The notes: generated by a model not told the origin, from the sequence alone. Positions 20,998 to 30,924 are shown, counted from the first letter of the stretch. The stretch: 64,000 bases of DNA from Rhodoplanes serenus (GCA_009720755.1 WNKV01000002.1:372001-436000), one strand, 5' to 3'. A program made the numbers and translations.

Positions 20998-21169
20998 CGG
21001 GTCTCTCCCCGTCGTGTTGTGTCTCCTGCTGGTTTTCTCCCGGGGGCTGATTTCCTCGCGGACCGATTCTAGGCAGCCGGCGGGCGCGGAAACTTGCGCC
21101 GGCTCGAGTTGTCGATCAAACCCGCGTGAAGGGGCGGCCGCAGCGGCCTCCGGCGGCCAAGCGTCGCCG

Positions 21170-22012
21170 TCATTCCGCGGAAGCGGCCGCCTCGCTCGCC
21201 CGCCGCACCCGCTCGCGGCTGTTGGCGAGATGCATCCGCATGCCGGCGCGCGCCGATTCGGCATCGCCGCGGCGGATGGCGTCGAGGATCGCCTCGTGCT
21301 CACGGTTGGTGCGTGACAGGTAGGACTCGCTGGATTCGGCCGCGAGGCGCGTGGTGTCGAGCCGCGTGCGCGGGATGGTGGCGGTGCCGAGCTGGCGGAA
21401 GATGCTCTCGAAGTAGCGGTTGCCGGTGGCCAGCGCGACCTGCATGTGAAAACGGAAGTCGGCGTCGACGCCGTTGCGGCCCGCCGCGATCTCGGCCTCG
21501 AAATCCTCGACGGCGCGCTGCATCTCGGCGAGCTGCGCGTCGCTGCGCCGCCGCGCCGCCAGCGCCGCCGCCTCGGTCTCCAGGCTGATGCGCAGCTCCA
21601 GCATGGCGAGCACGTCGCGCAGCGTCACCACGGTGCCGATCTCGACCGGGGCCACGGGCGGGGCGCACACGAAGGTGCCGATCCCGTGCCGGGTGGCGAC
21701 CAAGCCGCTCGCCTGGAGCCGCGAGATCGCCTCGCGCACCACGGTGCGGCTCACCCCGTGCTCCGTCATCACGGCCTGCTCGGTCGGCAGCTTGTCGCCC
21801 GGGCGATAGGCGCCGCCGCGGATACGCGCCGTGATGGCGGCCACCACGGTTTCGGCGAGGCTGGGGCGGCGCTGCCGGTCGGGCGTGGCCGCGGCCGCGG
21901 CTTCGGCGGGCGGGGTGCTTCTCTCGGCGGGAGCGGCCGGTGACGTCGTTCCGTCCGGGGATTCGGTCGGCGACGCTGTCGCGCGCGTCGTGTCCGGGGC
22001 AGGGGGGGTCAT
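21170..22012 (-). CDS. GntR family regulator with FCD domain, probable glucarate regulator
   Basis: A 280-residue transcription regulator of the FadR subfamily. After an N-terminal tail of about 45 residues rich in Pro, Thr and Ala comes a winged helix-turn-helix (LAETVVAAITARIRGG ... LPTEQAVMTEHGVSRTVVREAISRLQASGLV), then an all-helical FCD ligand domain with metal-binding candidates in DADFRFHMQVALATGN and NREHEAILDAI. It is divergent from the glucarate genes across a 402-base intergenic region containing AT-rich palindromic motifs, so it probably controls them, and D-glucarate or a breakdown product is the likely effector. A GTG start 15 bases upstream is an alternative. Confidence 0.88.
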   Translation of the reverse strand: MTPPAPDTTRATASPTESPDGTTSPAAPAERSTPPAEAAAAATPDRQRRPSLAETVVAAITARIRGGAYRPGDKLPTEQAVMTEHGVSRTVVREAISRLQASGLVATRHGIGTFVCAPPVAPVEIGTVVTLRDVLAMLELRISLETEAAALAARRRSDAQLAEMQRAVEDFEAEIAAGRNGVDADFRFHMQVALATGNRYFESIFRQLGTATIPRTRLDTTRLAAESSESYLSRTNREHEAILDAIRRGDAESARAGMRMHLANSRERVRRASEAAASAE

Positions 22013-22045
22013 GGCGGCTGGCCTCACAGCGGCATTTTACTCAGG

Positions 22046-22070
22046 ATCATGTCATCATACATCATACAAT
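22046..22070. promoter_or_regulatory. Candidate GntR operator 1 (ATCATAC repeats)
   Basis: An AT-rich patch in otherwise GC-rich DNA contains GTCATCATAC followed by ATCATAC, just upstream of the GntR gene. The same TCATCATA core reappears in the second patch on the other strand. GntR/FCD proteins bind short palindromes, so this is a plausible autoregulatory site. Confidence 0.4.
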
Positions 22071-22162
22071 AAAACGGGGAAGACCTGCGGTGCTTTGACC
22101 ACCTGCGTATTGTTGCCTATTGAGTGAACATCAGGCCATGGGCCATGGTAGCCGCGGATCTA

Positions 22163-22185
22163 GTCATATGACAACATATGATGAT
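22163..22185. promoter_or_regulatory. Candidate GntR operator 2 (GTCATATGAC palindrome)
   Basis: The perfect 10-bp palindrome GTCATATGAC (22163-22172) is followed two bases later by CATATGATGAT. The reverse strand reads ATCATCATATG, sharing the TCATCATA core with the patch at 22046. It lies about 230 bases before the binding-protein gene. Confidence 0.42.
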
Positions 22186-22414
22186 AGCACACCTGTCGCA
22201 TCCCGGAGCCCCGCCGCCCTGCAACCGTTCGAGGCAAGGTGATGACCTGCTCCCCGCGGCCCGGCCGCTCCGCATCCGAGGCGATCCCGACGGCGGGCTC
22301 GGGTCTGTCGCTCGCCCGGGATCGCGCCGTGACCCTCGCCGTGTTCTGTCCGCACCCGTGACCTGAGGCTGCCGTCGGCCCGCGGCCGACCGGATCTCTG
22401 CTGGAGGAGAATCC

Positions 22415-23425
22415 ATGATGCTCGATCTCGTCACCCGCGCCAAACGGACGCCCGTGGCGCTCACGGCCGCCTTCGCGGTCGCGACGGCGGCCGTCGTGGC
22501 GGCGGCCGCCCCCGCGGCGGCCGGCCCCTGGCCCGATCACGCCGTCACCGTGGTGGTGCCGTTCCCGGCCGGCGGCTCGACCGACATGGTGGCCCGCACG
22601 GTGGCCCAGAAGCTCAACGAGAAGCTCGGCCAGCCCTTCGTGGTGGAGAACCGCTCCGGCGCGACCGGCGCCATCGGGGCCACCTCGGTGGCCCGCGCGC
22701 AGCCCGACGGCTACACCTTCCTGGTCGCCTCGATCGGCGTCTACGCCACCAATCCGTTCCTGCAACCGAAGCTCCAGTACGATCCGCTCAAGGATTTCGA
22801 TCTGCTCACCGTGGCGGTGCGTGCCCCGAACGTGTTGGTCGCCACGCCCAAGTTCCCGGCGAAGTCGGTCGCCGAGCTGATCGCCGAGCTGAAGAAGAAT
22901 CCCGGCAAGGTGTCGTTCGCCAGCTCGGGTGCCGGCTCCTCCGACCACCTCACCGCGGCGCTGTTCTGGCAGAAGACCGGCACCGCCGGGCTCCACGTTC
23001 CCTATCGTGGCGGCGCCCCGGCGATCAGCGATCTCGTCGCCGGCCACGTCGACGTGTCGTTCCAGAACATCAACGCGGTGATCAGCCAGATCAAGGGCGG
23101 CAATCTTAGGGTGCTCGCGGTGACGGGCGACAAGCGCTCGCCGCTGCTGCCCGACGTGCCGACCCTGTCGGAGGCCGGCGTCGTCGGCGCCGACGTGTTC
23201 TCGTGGCAGGCGATCGCCGCCCCCAAGGGGCTGCCGGCCGACGTGAGGACCAAGCTGCACGCCGAGATCGCCGCCGCCCTCAATGCGGCCGACGTGAAGC
23301 CGCGCATGGAGGAGATCGGCTTCGAGATCGTCGCCAACACGCCGGAGGAGTTCCGCGCGTTCTTGACCCAGGAGCTCGCCCGCTGGAAGCAGGTGATCGA
23401 GGACGGCAAGATCTCCATCGAATGA
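22415..23425 (+). CDS. TctC/Bug-family periplasmic binding protein
   Basis: A 336-residue tripartite tricarboxylate transporter (TTT) receptor. A signal peptide covers roughly residues 1-36 (ending [10 protein letters not shown]). The mature domain begins with the family strand [19 protein letters not shown], followed by [14 protein letters not shown], the [12 protein letters not shown] loop and [20 protein letters not shown]. It stands first in the putative glucarate operon, so D-glucarate or another aldarate is the likely ligand. The membrane partners TctA and TctB are absent here. The ATG at 22415 follows a strong GGAGGAGA site; a second ATG is adjacent. Confidence 0.88.
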   Translation: MMLDLVTRAKRTPVALTAAFAVATAAVVAAAAPAAAGPWPDHAVTVVVPFPAGGSTDMVARTVAQKLNEKLGQPFVVENRSGATGAIGATSVARAQPDGYTFLVASIGVYATNPFLQPKLQYDPLKDFDLLTVAVRAPNVLVATPKFPAKSVAELIAELKKNPGKVSFASSGAGSSDHLTAALFWQKTGTAGLHVPYRGGAPAISDLVAGHVDVSFQNINAVISQIKGGNLRVLAVTGDKRSPLLPDVPTLSEAGVVGADVFSWQAIAAPKGLPADVRTKLHAEIAAALNAADVKPRMEEIGFEIVANTPEEFRAFLTQELARWKQVIEDGKISIE

Positions 23426-23529
23426 CCGACTGCGACGCGCACCCGCGCTTCGGAGCGCGGGTGCCGGCTCGCCACACTGCCGCGGGGCCGGCCCATTCGC
23501 CGGGTGACCGCGAACCGCAAGGACCTCCC

Positions 23530-24873
23530 ATGACCCGCCAGGACACCGCCGGGACCCCGGTGGTCACCGCCGTGACCGTGATCCCGGTCGCCGGCCGCGA
23601 CTCGATGCTGCTCAATCTCAGCGGCGCGCACGGCCCGTTCTTCACCCGCAACCTGGTGATCCTCACCGACTCGTCCGGCCACACCGGCATCGGCGAGGTG
23701 CCCGGCGGCGAGGCGATCCGCAAGACCCTGGAGGATGCGGCGCCGCTCGTCACCGGCCAGCCGATCGGCGCCTACAACGCCATCCTCAACCGGGTGCGGA
23801 GCACCTTCGCGGCGCGTGATGCCGGCGGCCGCGGTGTGCAGACCTTCGACCTGCGCGTCACCATCCACGCCGTCACGGCGCTGGAGGCGGCGCTGCTCGA
23901 TCTGCTCGGCCAGCATCTCGGCGTGCCGGTGGCGGCGCTCCTCGGCGAAGGCCAGCAGCGCGACGCCGTCGACGTGCTCGGCTATCTCTTCTACATCGGC
24001 GACCGCACCCGGACGCCGCTTCCCTACGAGGCGCCCCCCGAAGGGGGCGACGACTGGCAGCGGCTCCGCCACGAGGTGGCGCTGACACCCGCCGCGGTGG
24101 TGCGGCTCGCCGAGTCGGCGGAAGCCCGCTACGGCTTCCGCGACTTCAAGCTCAAGGGCGGCGTGCTGGCCGGCGACGAGGAGGTCGCCGCGGTGACGGC
24201 GCTCAAGCAGCGCTTCCCGGACGCCCGCATCACCCTCGATCCCAACGGCGCCTGGCCGCTCGACGAGGCGATCCGGCTGTGCCGCGGCCTGGGTGACGTG
24301 CTCGCCTATGCGGAGGACCCGTGCGGCGCCGAAGCCGGCTTCTCGGGCCGCGAGGTGATGGCCGAGTTCCGCCGCGCCACCGGGCTGCCGACCGCCACCA
24401 ACATGATCGCCACCGACTGGCGCGAGATGGCGCATGCGCTGATGCTCCAGGCGGTCGACATCCCGCTCGCCGATCCCCATTTCTGGACGCTTCAGGGCTC
24501 GGTGCGTGTCGCCCAGACCTGCCGCGACTTCGGCCTCACCTGGGGCTCGCACTCCAACAATCACTTCGACGTGTCGCTCGCCATGTTCACCCATGTGGCG
24601 GCGGCGGCGCCCGGCCGGGTGACGGCGATCGACACCCATTGGATCTGGCAGGACGGCCAGTTCCTCACCCGCGAGCCGCTGCGCATCGTCGGCGGTCGCA
24701 TCGGGGTCCCGGACGCGCCCGGCCTCGGCGTCTCGCTCGACATGGACGCGGTCGCGGCGGCCCATGAGCTGTACAAGACGCATGGCCTCGGCGCCCGCGA
24801 CGATGCCGCCGCCATGCAGTTCCTCGTTCCCGGCTGGACCTTCGACCGCAAGAGGCCCTGCCTGGTCCGCTGA
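23530..24873 (+). CDS. gudD: Glucarate dehydratase
   Basis: Enolase-superfamily enzyme converting D-glucarate (and often L-idarate) to 5-dehydro-4-deoxy-D-glucarate. The 447-residue length matches E. coli GudD. Conserved residues are visible with a constant shift of two from the E. coli numbering as I recall it: the KxK pair in FKLKGG (Lys207/Lys209), metal ligands Asp237 (LDPNGAW), Glu262 (AEDPCG) and Asn291 (TNMIATDW), and the catalytic His341 in [11 protein letters not shown]. It lies between the binding-protein gene and the aldolase gene, giving a coherent aldarate pathway. Confidence 0.94.
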   Translation: MTRQDTAGTPVVTAVTVIPVAGRDSMLLNLSGAHGPFFTRNLVILTDSSGHTGIGEVPGGEAIRKTLEDAAPLVTGQPIGAYNAILNRVRSTFAARDAGGRGVQTFDLRVTIHAVTALEAALLDLLGQHLGVPVAALLGEGQQRDAVDVLGYLFYIGDRTRTPLPYEAPPEGGDDWQRLRHEVALTPAAVVRLAESAEARYGFRDFKLKGGVLAGDEEVAAVTALKQRFPDARITLDPNGAWPLDEAIRLCRGLGDVLAYAEDPCGAEAGFSGREVMAEFRRATGLPTATNMIATDWREMAHALMLQAVDIPLADPHFWTLQGSVRVAQTCRDFGLTWGSHSNNHFDVSLAMFTHVAAAAPGRVTAIDTHWIWQDGQFLTREPLRIVGGRIGVPDAPGLGVSLDMDAVAAAHELYKTHGLGARDDAAAMQFLVPGWTFDRKRPCLVR

Positions 24874-24909
24874 TCCTCGCTCTCCCGCACGCCCCCACGG
24901 ACACCTGTC

Positions 24910-25698
24910 ATGACAACCGCTCCGTATCGTCCTTTCCCCAACCAGTTCCGCGCCGATGTTCGGGCCGAGAAGCGCCTGATCGGCTGCTGGGCGTCGCTCG
25001 CCAGCCCGATCACCACCGAGATCCTGGGGCTCGCCGGCTTCGACTGGATTCTGCTCGATGCCGAGCACTCGCCCAACGACGTGCTGAGTCTGGTGCCGCA
25101 GCTCATGGCGCTGAAGGACAGCGCCTCGGCCCCGGTGGTGCGGCCGCCGTGGAACGAGCCGGTGATCATCAAGCGGCTCCTCGACATCGGCTTCCACAAT
25201 TTTCTGATTCCCTATGTCGAGTCCGTCGAGGAGGCGGAGCGTGCCGTCGCGTCCACCCGCTATCCGCCGCGCGGCGTCCGCGGCGTCTCGATCGCCCAGC
25301 GCAGCAATCGCTACGGCACGCTCAATGCCGCGGGCTATTTTCCCGGCATCGACGACAACATCACGGTGCTGTTGCAGATCGAGACCCGCAAGGCGGTCGA
25401 GGCGGTGGACGCGATCGCGGCGGTCGACGGCGTCGACGGCCTGTTCGTCGGACCGAACGATCTCGCCGCCGCCTACGGGCATCTCGCCAACCCGGCGCAT
25501 CCCGAGGTGCAGGAGGTGATCAGATACATCTTCGATCGCACCCGGGCGGCCGGCAAGGCGGCCGGCATCCTCACCGGGGTGGAGGCGGAGGCGCGTCGCT
25601 ATCTCGATTGGGGCGCCAGCTTCGTCGCGGTCGGCAGCGATCTCGGCCTGTTCCGCGGTGCCACCCAGGCGCTGCGCGACAAGTTCAAGGTCGGCTGA
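24910..25698 (+). CDS. garL: 2-dehydro-3-deoxyglucarate aldolase (HpcH/HpaI family)
   Basis: Class II aldolase cleaving 5-dehydro-4-deoxy-D-glucarate to pyruvate and tartronate semialdehyde. The 262-residue protein has the active-site strand [14 protein letters not shown] (His base and Glu), the phosphate/carboxylate-binding [15 protein letters not shown], the metal ligand in [11 protein letters not shown] and the second ligand in [15 protein letters not shown]. Overall it reads as E. coli GarL rather than HpaI because of the RSNRYG segment and the genetic context. It follows gudD by 36 bases. Confidence 0.93.
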   Translation: MTTAPYRPFPNQFRADVRAEKRLIGCWASLASPITTEILGLAGFDWILLDAEHSPNDVLSLVPQLMALKDSASAPVVRPPWNEPVIIKRLLDIGFHNFLIPYVESVEEAERAVASTRYPPRGVRGVSIAQRSNRYGTLNAAGYFPGIDDNITVLLQIETRKAVEAVDAIAAVDGVDGLFVGPNDLAAAYGHLANPAHPEVQEVIRYIFDRTRAAGKAAGILTGVEAEARRYLDWGASFVAVGSDLGLFRGATQALRDKFKVG

Positions 25699-25777
25699 GC
25701 GCGACGCTCCGCTTGCATCTTCGGCGGTCGGAGCCGTGCCGGCGCCGGCCGCCGCGACCATCCGAAGGAGACAGCAC

Positions 25778-26674
25778 ATGAGCAAGATCGGCTTCGTCGG
25801 CCTCGGCATCATGGGCACGCCGATGGCGGCCCACCTGATCGCCGGAGGCCATCAGCTTTTCCTCTACGACCTGCGGCCGCCGAAGCCCGAGCTGACCGAC
25901 AAAGGCGGCATCGCCTGCGCGTCCGCCAAGGAGGTCGCGGAGAAGTCCGAGATCGTCATCGTCATGGTGCCGGATACGCCGGACGTCGGCGCCGCGCTGT
26001 TTGCCGAGAGCGGCATCGCGGCCGGACTGTCCAAGGGCAAGATCGTCGTCGACATGAGCTCGATCTCGCCCATCGAGACCAAGGCGTATGCGGCGAAGAT
26101 CGAGGCGCTCGGCTGCGATTATCTCGACGCGCCGGTGTCGGGCGGCGAGGTCGGCGCCATGCAGGCGTCGCTCACCATCATGGTGGGCGGCAAGCCGGCC
26201 GTGTTCGAGACGGTGAAGCCGCTGTTCGAGCTGATGGGCAAGAACATCACGCTGGTCGGCGACATCGGGGCCGGGCAGACCTGCAAGGTGGCGAACCAGA
26301 TCATCGTGGCGCTCACCATCGAGGCGGTGGGCGAGGCGCTGCTGTTCGCCTCCAAGGCGGGCGCCGATCCGGCCAAGGTGCGGCAGGCCCTGATGGGCGG
26401 CTTCGCCAACTCCCGCATCCTGGAGCTGCACGGCGACCGCATGGTCAAGCGCACCTTCGATCCGGGCTTCCGCATCGAGCTGCACCAGAAGGATCTCAAC
26501 CTCGCGCTGTCGGCGGCGCGCGCCATGGGGATGAGCCTGCCCAACACGGCGACCGCGCAGGAGCTGTTCAACGCCTGCGCGGCGCGCGGCGGCTCCAAGT
26601 GGGATCACTCGGCGATGGTGCGGGCGCTGGAGCTGCTCGCCGATCACGAGATCGGCCAGACGCCGAAAGCCTGA
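25778..26674 (+). CDS. garR: Tartronate semialdehyde reductase (2-hydroxy-3-oxopropionate reductase)
   Basis: NAD(P)H-dependent enzyme reducing tartronate semialdehyde to D-glycerate. The 298-residue beta-hydroxyacid dehydrogenase has the Rossmann motif GFVGLGIMGTPMAAHL at residues 5-20, the substrate loop DAPVSGGEVGAMQASL, the catalytic lysine in GAGQTCKVANQI, and the C-terminal helix KDLNLALSAARAMG. The ATG at 25778 follows GAAGGAGA; the open frame upstream is rejected. It is the last gene of the glucarate set. Glycerate kinase, needed to finish the route, is not present in the window. Confidence 0.94.
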   Translation: MSKIGFVGLGIMGTPMAAHLIAGGHQLFLYDLRPPKPELTDKGGIACASAKEVAEKSEIVIVMVPDTPDVGAALFAESGIAAGLSKGKIVVDMSSISPIETKAYAAKIEALGCDYLDAPVSGGEVGAMQASLTIMVGGKPAVFETVKPLFELMGKNITLVGDIGAGQTCKVANQIIVALTIEAVGEALLFASKAGADPAKVRQALMGGFANSRILELHGDRMVKRTFDPGFRIELHQKDLNLALSAARAMGMSLPNTATAQELFNACAARGGSKWDHSAMVRALELLADHEIGQTPKA

Positions 26675-26842
26675 TCACGATCGGGATGTCGGCGGTCCCG
26701 CCTCGTCATGCCGGGGCTTGTCCGTCGCGGCAGCCGTTCCGCTCAGTCCCGCGCAAGCGGGACTCCAGGGCTTCCATCTCGTGTCGCCCTGGGGTCCCGC
26801 CTCACGCCATGGGATGCACACATTGCGTGCCCCGCATTGGAT

Positions 26843-26931
26843 CGTCATGCGCGGGCGAAGACCCGCGCATCCATCTTGTTCGCATGATGGATGGCCGGGT
26901 CGCGGCGCCCTGCGCCGGCCCGGCCATGACG
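26843..26931. repeat. Diverged palindromic repeat pair
   Basis: CGTCATGCGCGGG...CCCGCGCATCCAT is followed by ATGGATGGCCGGG...CCCGGCCATGACG. The two halves have different stem sequences but the same outer boundaries as the other pairs in the window. The preceding 170 bases contain no gene. Confidence 0.65.
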
Positions 26932-26957
26932 GAGTCGAGGGCGGAAACGGCTCCTCC

Positions 26958-27647
26958 TCACCACTCCAGGCTTTTGCCGTCGTGGTCGAAGAAGCCGCCG
27001 GTCTGGGCCATCGTCAGGCCGTCGATCATCGCGACGAGGCCGCGGGTGGACTGCTCGACCGTGAGGGCCGCGCCGGCGCCGCCCATGTCGGTCCTCACCC
27101 AGCCGGGATGCACGACCACGACGATGATGCCGGACGGGCGCAGCTCCGCCGCCAGCCCCTGCATCACCTTGTTGACCGCCGCCTTGGAGGCCCGGTAGGC
27201 GACGTCGCCGGGCGGCGCGGTGGCGAGCTGGCCCATGATGCTCGACACGGTGACGATGCGCGGCCGCTCGCCGGCCCGCAGGTTCGGCAGCAGCGCCTGC
27301 GCGACGCGCAACGGCGCCAGCGTGTTGACGGCGAGCGTTTCGGCGAAGCCGTCGAAATCCATGTCCAGAGCGCTTTGTCGGCGCGGGCCGCGCAGGCCCG
27401 CATTGTTGATCAGCACGTCGAGCGGCTGCCCGTCGAGAGCCGCCGCGAGGGCCGCCACCGAGGCGTCGTCGCCGACATCGAGACGATGCGCGCTGACGCG
27501 CCCGGCGTGACGCGCCGTGAGTTCGGCGAGCGCTGGCGTTGCCGGATCGCGGGCGCAGGCGAGCACACGGTCACCCCGGGCCGCGAGCCTGTCGACCAGG
27601 CCGAGGCCGATGCCGCGGCTGGCGCCGGTGACGAGGATCGTGGGCAT
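26958..27647 (-). CDS. Short-chain dehydrogenase/reductase
   Basis: A 229-residue classical SDR. The cofactor motif TGASRGIGLGL is at residues 7-17, DVGDD marks the adenine-binding aspartate, NNAG lies near residue 85, the catalytic Ser is in VSSIMG, and YRASK supplies the catalytic Tyr and Lys. The C-terminal VHPGWVRTDMGGAGA and the family shape resemble the Csg/YciK-like SDRs of unknown substrate. It runs head-to-tail with the downstream-transcribed M24 peptidase gene, which ends 31 bases away on the same strand. The substrate cannot be predicted. Confidence 0.88.
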   Translation of the reverse strand: MPTILVTGASRGIGLGLVDRLAARGDRVLACARDPATPALAELTARHAGRVSAHRLDVGDDASVAALAAALDGQPLDVLINNAGLRGPRRQSALDMDFDGFAETLAVNTLAPLRVAQALLPNLRAGERPRIVTVSSIMGQLATAPPGDVAYRASKAAVNKVMQGLAAELRPSGIIVVVVHPGWVRTDMGGAGAALTVEQSTRGLVAMIDGLTMAQTGGFFDHDGKSLEW

Positions 27648-27677
27648 CGCGAGGCTCCTGTGGTGTGAGACGTGGGC

Positions 27678-29510
27678 TCAGCCCGCCATCAGCGGCAGCG
27701 TCGCGCGCACCAGCCACTCGGCGGTCGATGCCTCCACCAGCGGCGCGATCGTGTCGCGCACGCGGGCGTGGTAGGCGTCGAGCCAGGCGATCTCGTCGGC
27801 CGTCATCATGGCGGGCACGATCAGCCGGCGATCAATCGGCGCGAGCGTCAGCGTCTCGAAGGCGTTCAGCGCCTTCTCGGCGCCGTCCGGGACTGGCGCT
27901 TCGACCACCAGCACCAGGTTCTCGATGCGGATGCCGAAGGCGCCGGCCTTGTAGTAGCCGGGCTCGTTGGAGAGGATCATGCCGCGGGCGAGCGGCGTGC
28001 CGCCATACTTGGAGATCCGCGCCGGGCCCTCGTGCACCGACAGGTAGCTACCGACGCCATGCCCGGTGCCATGCTCGAAATCGAGCCCGGCTTGCCACAG
28101 GAAGGCGCGGGCGAAGCCGTCGAGCTGCGCCCCCGAGACGCCGTCCGGAAACACCGCGCGGGCGATGGCGATGTGGCCGCGCAGCACGCGGGTGAAGCGG
28201 TCGCAAATCTCCGCCGTAGGGGTGCCGATCGCCACCGTGCGGGTCACGTCGGTGGTGCCGTCGAGATACTGGCCGCCGGAATCGACCAGGAACAGCTCGC
28301 CCGGCGCCAGCCTTCTGTTGGACCGCCGCGTCACCCGGTAGTGCACGATGGCGCCGTTCGGCCCGGCGCCCGCGATGGTCGGGAACGAGATGTCGCGCAG
28401 CTCGCCGGTGTCGGCGCGGAACTGCTCCAGCGCCTCCACCGCGTCGATCTCGGTCAGCGTGCCGGTCGCGGCCGCCTCGTCGAGCCAAGCGAGGAAGCGG
28501 ACGAGCGCCGCCCCGTCGCGCTGGTGCGCCGCGCGGGTGCCGTCGATCTCCGTGGTGTTCTTGGTCGCCTTCATCAAGGCGATCGGATCGGCGCCGCGCA
28601 CCGGCCGGCCGCCGGCCTCGCGCACCAGGCGAGAGACGGCGTCGGGGGCGGTCGCCTCGTCGAGCCGGATGGCGGCGCCGTCGGCGGCGAGCCGCGTGAT
28701 GGTGGCCGCGAAGGTCTCGATCGGCGCCACCGTCGCGAGCCCCGCCAGCGCCTCGTGGACGGCGGGCTCGACCTTGCGCGGATCGACGTGAAGGATCGCC
28801 TCGTTGTCGCGCGGCACCACGACGACCGCATGGGCGATCGGCGTGTGGGCGACGTCGTGGCCGCGGAGGTTGAGCAGCCAGGCGACGGCGTGCGGGTCGG
28901 AGACCACCAGGGCGTCGGCGCGCTCGGCGCGCAGCGTCTCGCGCAGGCGGGCGAGCTTCTCGGTCGCCGGCTCGCCGGCATAGCGCGGGTCGTGCACCAC
29001 CACGGCCCCGAGCGGGGGCGCCGGGCGGTCGTGCCACACCGCATCGATCGGGTTGTCGTCGACCGGCACGAGGCGCGCCTCGGCCTTCTCGCAGGCGGCG
29101 GCGAGCGCCTTGGCATTGCCCTCGGTGTGCAGCCACGGATCGTAGCCGAGCCGCAATCCGGCCGGCAGGTTGGCTTCGATCCACTCGGTGGGGGCACCGT
29201 CGGCGAGATGCGCGACCTCGATCAGCGCGGGGTCGGTCTGCTCGGCCGCCTGGAGCGTGTAGCGGCCGTCGACGAACAGCACGGCGCGGTCGGCGAGCAC
29301 GATCGCGGTGCCGGACGAGCCGGTGAAGCCGGTGAGCCAGGCGAGGCGCTCGTCGGCGGGCGCCACATACTCACCCTGGAAGCGATCGTGGCGCGGCACC
29401 ACGAGGCCGTCGAGGCCGCGGCGGGCGAGCTCCTGGCGCAAGGCCGCGAAGCGAGGCGCGATCGCGGCCGGCGCGGCCGGATCGTCGAAGGTCTGGAATC
29501 GCGAGGGCAT
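27678..29510 (-). CDS. Aminopeptidase P family protein (M24B, Xaa-Pro)
   Basis: A 610-residue metallopeptidase predicted to release N-terminal residues from Xaa-Pro peptides in the cytoplasm. Two creatinase-like N-terminal domains (about residues 15-300) precede the pita-bread catalytic domain. Metal ligands can be seen in LVDSGGQYLDGTTDVTRT (two Asp), GTGHGVGSYLSVHEGP (His), SNEPGYYKAG (Glu) and IRIENLVLV (Glu). The length matches eukaryote-type aminopeptidase P rather than E. coli PepP (441 residues). Its function in this organism is probably general peptide turnover. Confidence 0.93.
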   Translation of the reverse strand: MPSRFQTFDDPAAPAAIAPRFAALRQELARRGLDGLVVPRHDRFQGEYVAPADERLAWLTGFTGSSGTAIVLADRAVLFVDGRYTLQAAEQTDPALIEVAHLADGAPTEWIEANLPAGLRLGYDPWLHTEGNAKALAAACEKAEARLVPVDDNPIDAVWHDRPAPPLGAVVVHDPRYAGEPATEKLARLRETLRAERADALVVSDPHAVAWLLNLRGHDVAHTPIAHAVVVVPRDNEAILHVDPRKVEPAVHEALAGLATVAPIETFAATITRLAADGAAIRLDEATAPDAVSRLVREAGGRPVRGADPIALMKATKNTTEIDGTRAAHQRDGAALVRFLAWLDEAAATGTLTEIDAVEALEQFRADTGELRDISFPTIAGAGPNGAIVHYRVTRRSNRRLAPGELFLVDSGGQYLDGTTDVTRTVAIGTPTAEICDRFTRVLRGHIAIARAVFPDGVSGAQLDGFARAFLWQAGLDFEHGTGHGVGSYLSVHEGPARISKYGGTPLARGMILSNEPGYYKAGAFGIRIENLVLVVEAPVPDGAEKALNAFETLTLAPIDRRLIVPAMMTADEIAWLDAYHARVRDTIAPLVEASTAEWLVRATLPLMAG

Positions 29511-29817
29511 GACGCGAACCTAATGGCGCCCCGAGGGGGTCGCAATGCCGCCCGCGCTCGCATGGCGGCGCCGAGTGTCTCGGCATGTCGGCATGGCCGC
29601 CATGTCGCCGTCGCGGATCTGGACAGGAAACGCTGCCGCCGCTGGGCGCGGCGAAACGATGCTCCGCTGCAACGATGGCTTGCGAGCATTCGTGTCGTGT
29701 CGGCGCACGGGCCGCCGGCCATCCGGGTTCGTCCGCATCGCGGGGGGCCGCGGCAGCCCTAATCTGAAAGAAAAAAGATGCCCCAGGGAGGTGTGTCGTT
29801 CGAAAGGAACGCGCGCC

Positions 29818-30027
29818 ATGTCGATTCTGAGTCTCGACCATGTCGGCACCTTGGCCGATACCACGTCGGTTCCCCGCAAGGGTCTGCTCGACCGCTTCTT
29901 CACGGCGCTCTACCGGGCCCGGATGGCTCAGGCCGAGCGGGTGATCGCGCAGTACTGCCCGATCGCCGACGAGCGCGGCCGGCGTCTCGACCCGACCGAC
30001 TACCGCTCCTTCACTATCGGCGATTGA
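29818..30027 (+). CDS. Small unknown protein, paralogue 1
   Basis: A 69-residue protein of unknown function. The segment GLLDRFFTALYRARMAQAERVIAQY is an amphipathic helix that aligns with GSLARFYASFYEAQIGQAKRVLDYY in the gene at 30547; both proteins then carry DYRSF or DYHSF and begin MS.L. The ATG at 29818 follows GAAAGGAACG. The start was chosen from this ribosome site and the shared N-terminus. A 300-base gap upstream has no other gene. The general layout (N-terminal tail, then a basic helix) recalls short rhizobial DUF1127-type proteins, but the signature of that family is absent. Confidence 0.6.
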   Translation: MSILSLDHVGTLADTTSVPRKGLLDRFFTALYRARMAQAERVIAQYCPIADERGRRLDPTDYRSFTIGD

Positions 30028-30546
30028 CGACGCGAGACCGCGCGGGTGATCCGGCCCGCCGTCGACGCTTCCGCGTCGATCGGCGCTCTGTTCGATCCGA
30101 CCGGCTGGTGCCCCCACAGCGGCGCCAGCGATCCGCGCCAGCAATCCGGTGCCTGCGATCCAGGGCCGCGGCCGCCCGCCGGCCCGCCGCCCTCCCGGCC
30201 GGCCTGGCGAGCCGCGAGCCGGGACGCCGCGCATCCCTCACTCAAATGATCTGTCCTCATGCTGCATCGCAGCATCGCTGCCATGCAGCCGTGCGGTATC
30301 ACGGCAAGGTCGTGAGCCGAGGGGCCTCCCGGGGCGGTATTTCGCTTCGCTATTCACCAAATGCGCGAAACGGTGCGTTAGCTCTGCACGAAATGCGGGC
30401 GAGGCCTACGGTTTTCCCCGCTGGCGGCGCAACGCCGTCGTCGTTATCTTCGGCGGTGCAGCATAAAAACACTGCATCGCGACGAGCTGCGGTCGCTGTC
30501 GTCAGGAGGAGAGCCGAGGAGGCGCAACAACAAGGATAACTGCGCC
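30028..30546. other. Non-coding gap between the two small paralogues
   Basis: No protein is supported. A short inverted repeat, ATGCTGCATCGCAGCAT (30259-30275), is present, and GCATCGC is repeated near 30,476. The second half (from about 30,340) is less GC-rich and probably contains the promoter of the gene at 30547, but no clear -35/-10 pair was found. Confidence 0.35.
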
Positions 30547-30825
30547 ATGTCCACTCTTGCCTACGACGACCTCCCCCAAAAGCCCGAGTCGACCGGGTCG
30601 GCCTTCGGGTCGCTCGCCCGCTTCTACGCCTCCTTCTACGAGGCGCAGATCGGCCAGGCGAAGCGCGTTCTGGACTACTATCGCAATCTGCTGAACGGTC
30701 TCGGCGGGCAGCGCGAGGCCGATTACCACTCGTTCGTGGTCGGCAGCGCCATCGAGGCTCCCGATGCCCAGGCGCGTGCCCGGGCGGTGCGCTACACGGC
30801 CGGCGGCTACGCTCCGACGGAATGA
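30547..30825 (+). CDS. Small unknown protein, paralogue 2
   Basis: A 92-residue protein related to the 69-residue product at 29818 through the FYASFYEAQIGQAKRVLDYYRN helix and the ADYHSFVVGS segment. The C-terminus adds about 25 residues ending GGYAPTE. Both genes are preceded by long non-coding leaders and purine-rich ribosome sites (AAGGATAAC here), suggesting each is expressed alone. No domain is recognised. Predicted soluble, alpha-helical, with no signal peptide. Confidence 0.62.
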   Translation: MSTLAYDDLPQKPESTGSAFGSLARFYASFYEAQIGQAKRVLDYYRNLLNGLGGQREADYHSFVVGSAIEAPDAQARARAVRYTAGGYAPTE

Positions 30826-30924
30826 GAACGAGATCCACGGGGGCGGTGAGCCGGTCGAGGCTCGCCGCCCGTGTGGCGTCCCGCCGGCTCTGGCGGAGGT
30901 GGGCGGCGATGGCCGCGCGGACCT

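Noticed and set aside
27672-29762. A 696-codon plus-strand frame over the M24 peptidase gene
   Set aside because: It is the shadow of the peptidase coding frame; composition is Arg/Gly/Asp/His-rich and no domain is visible.
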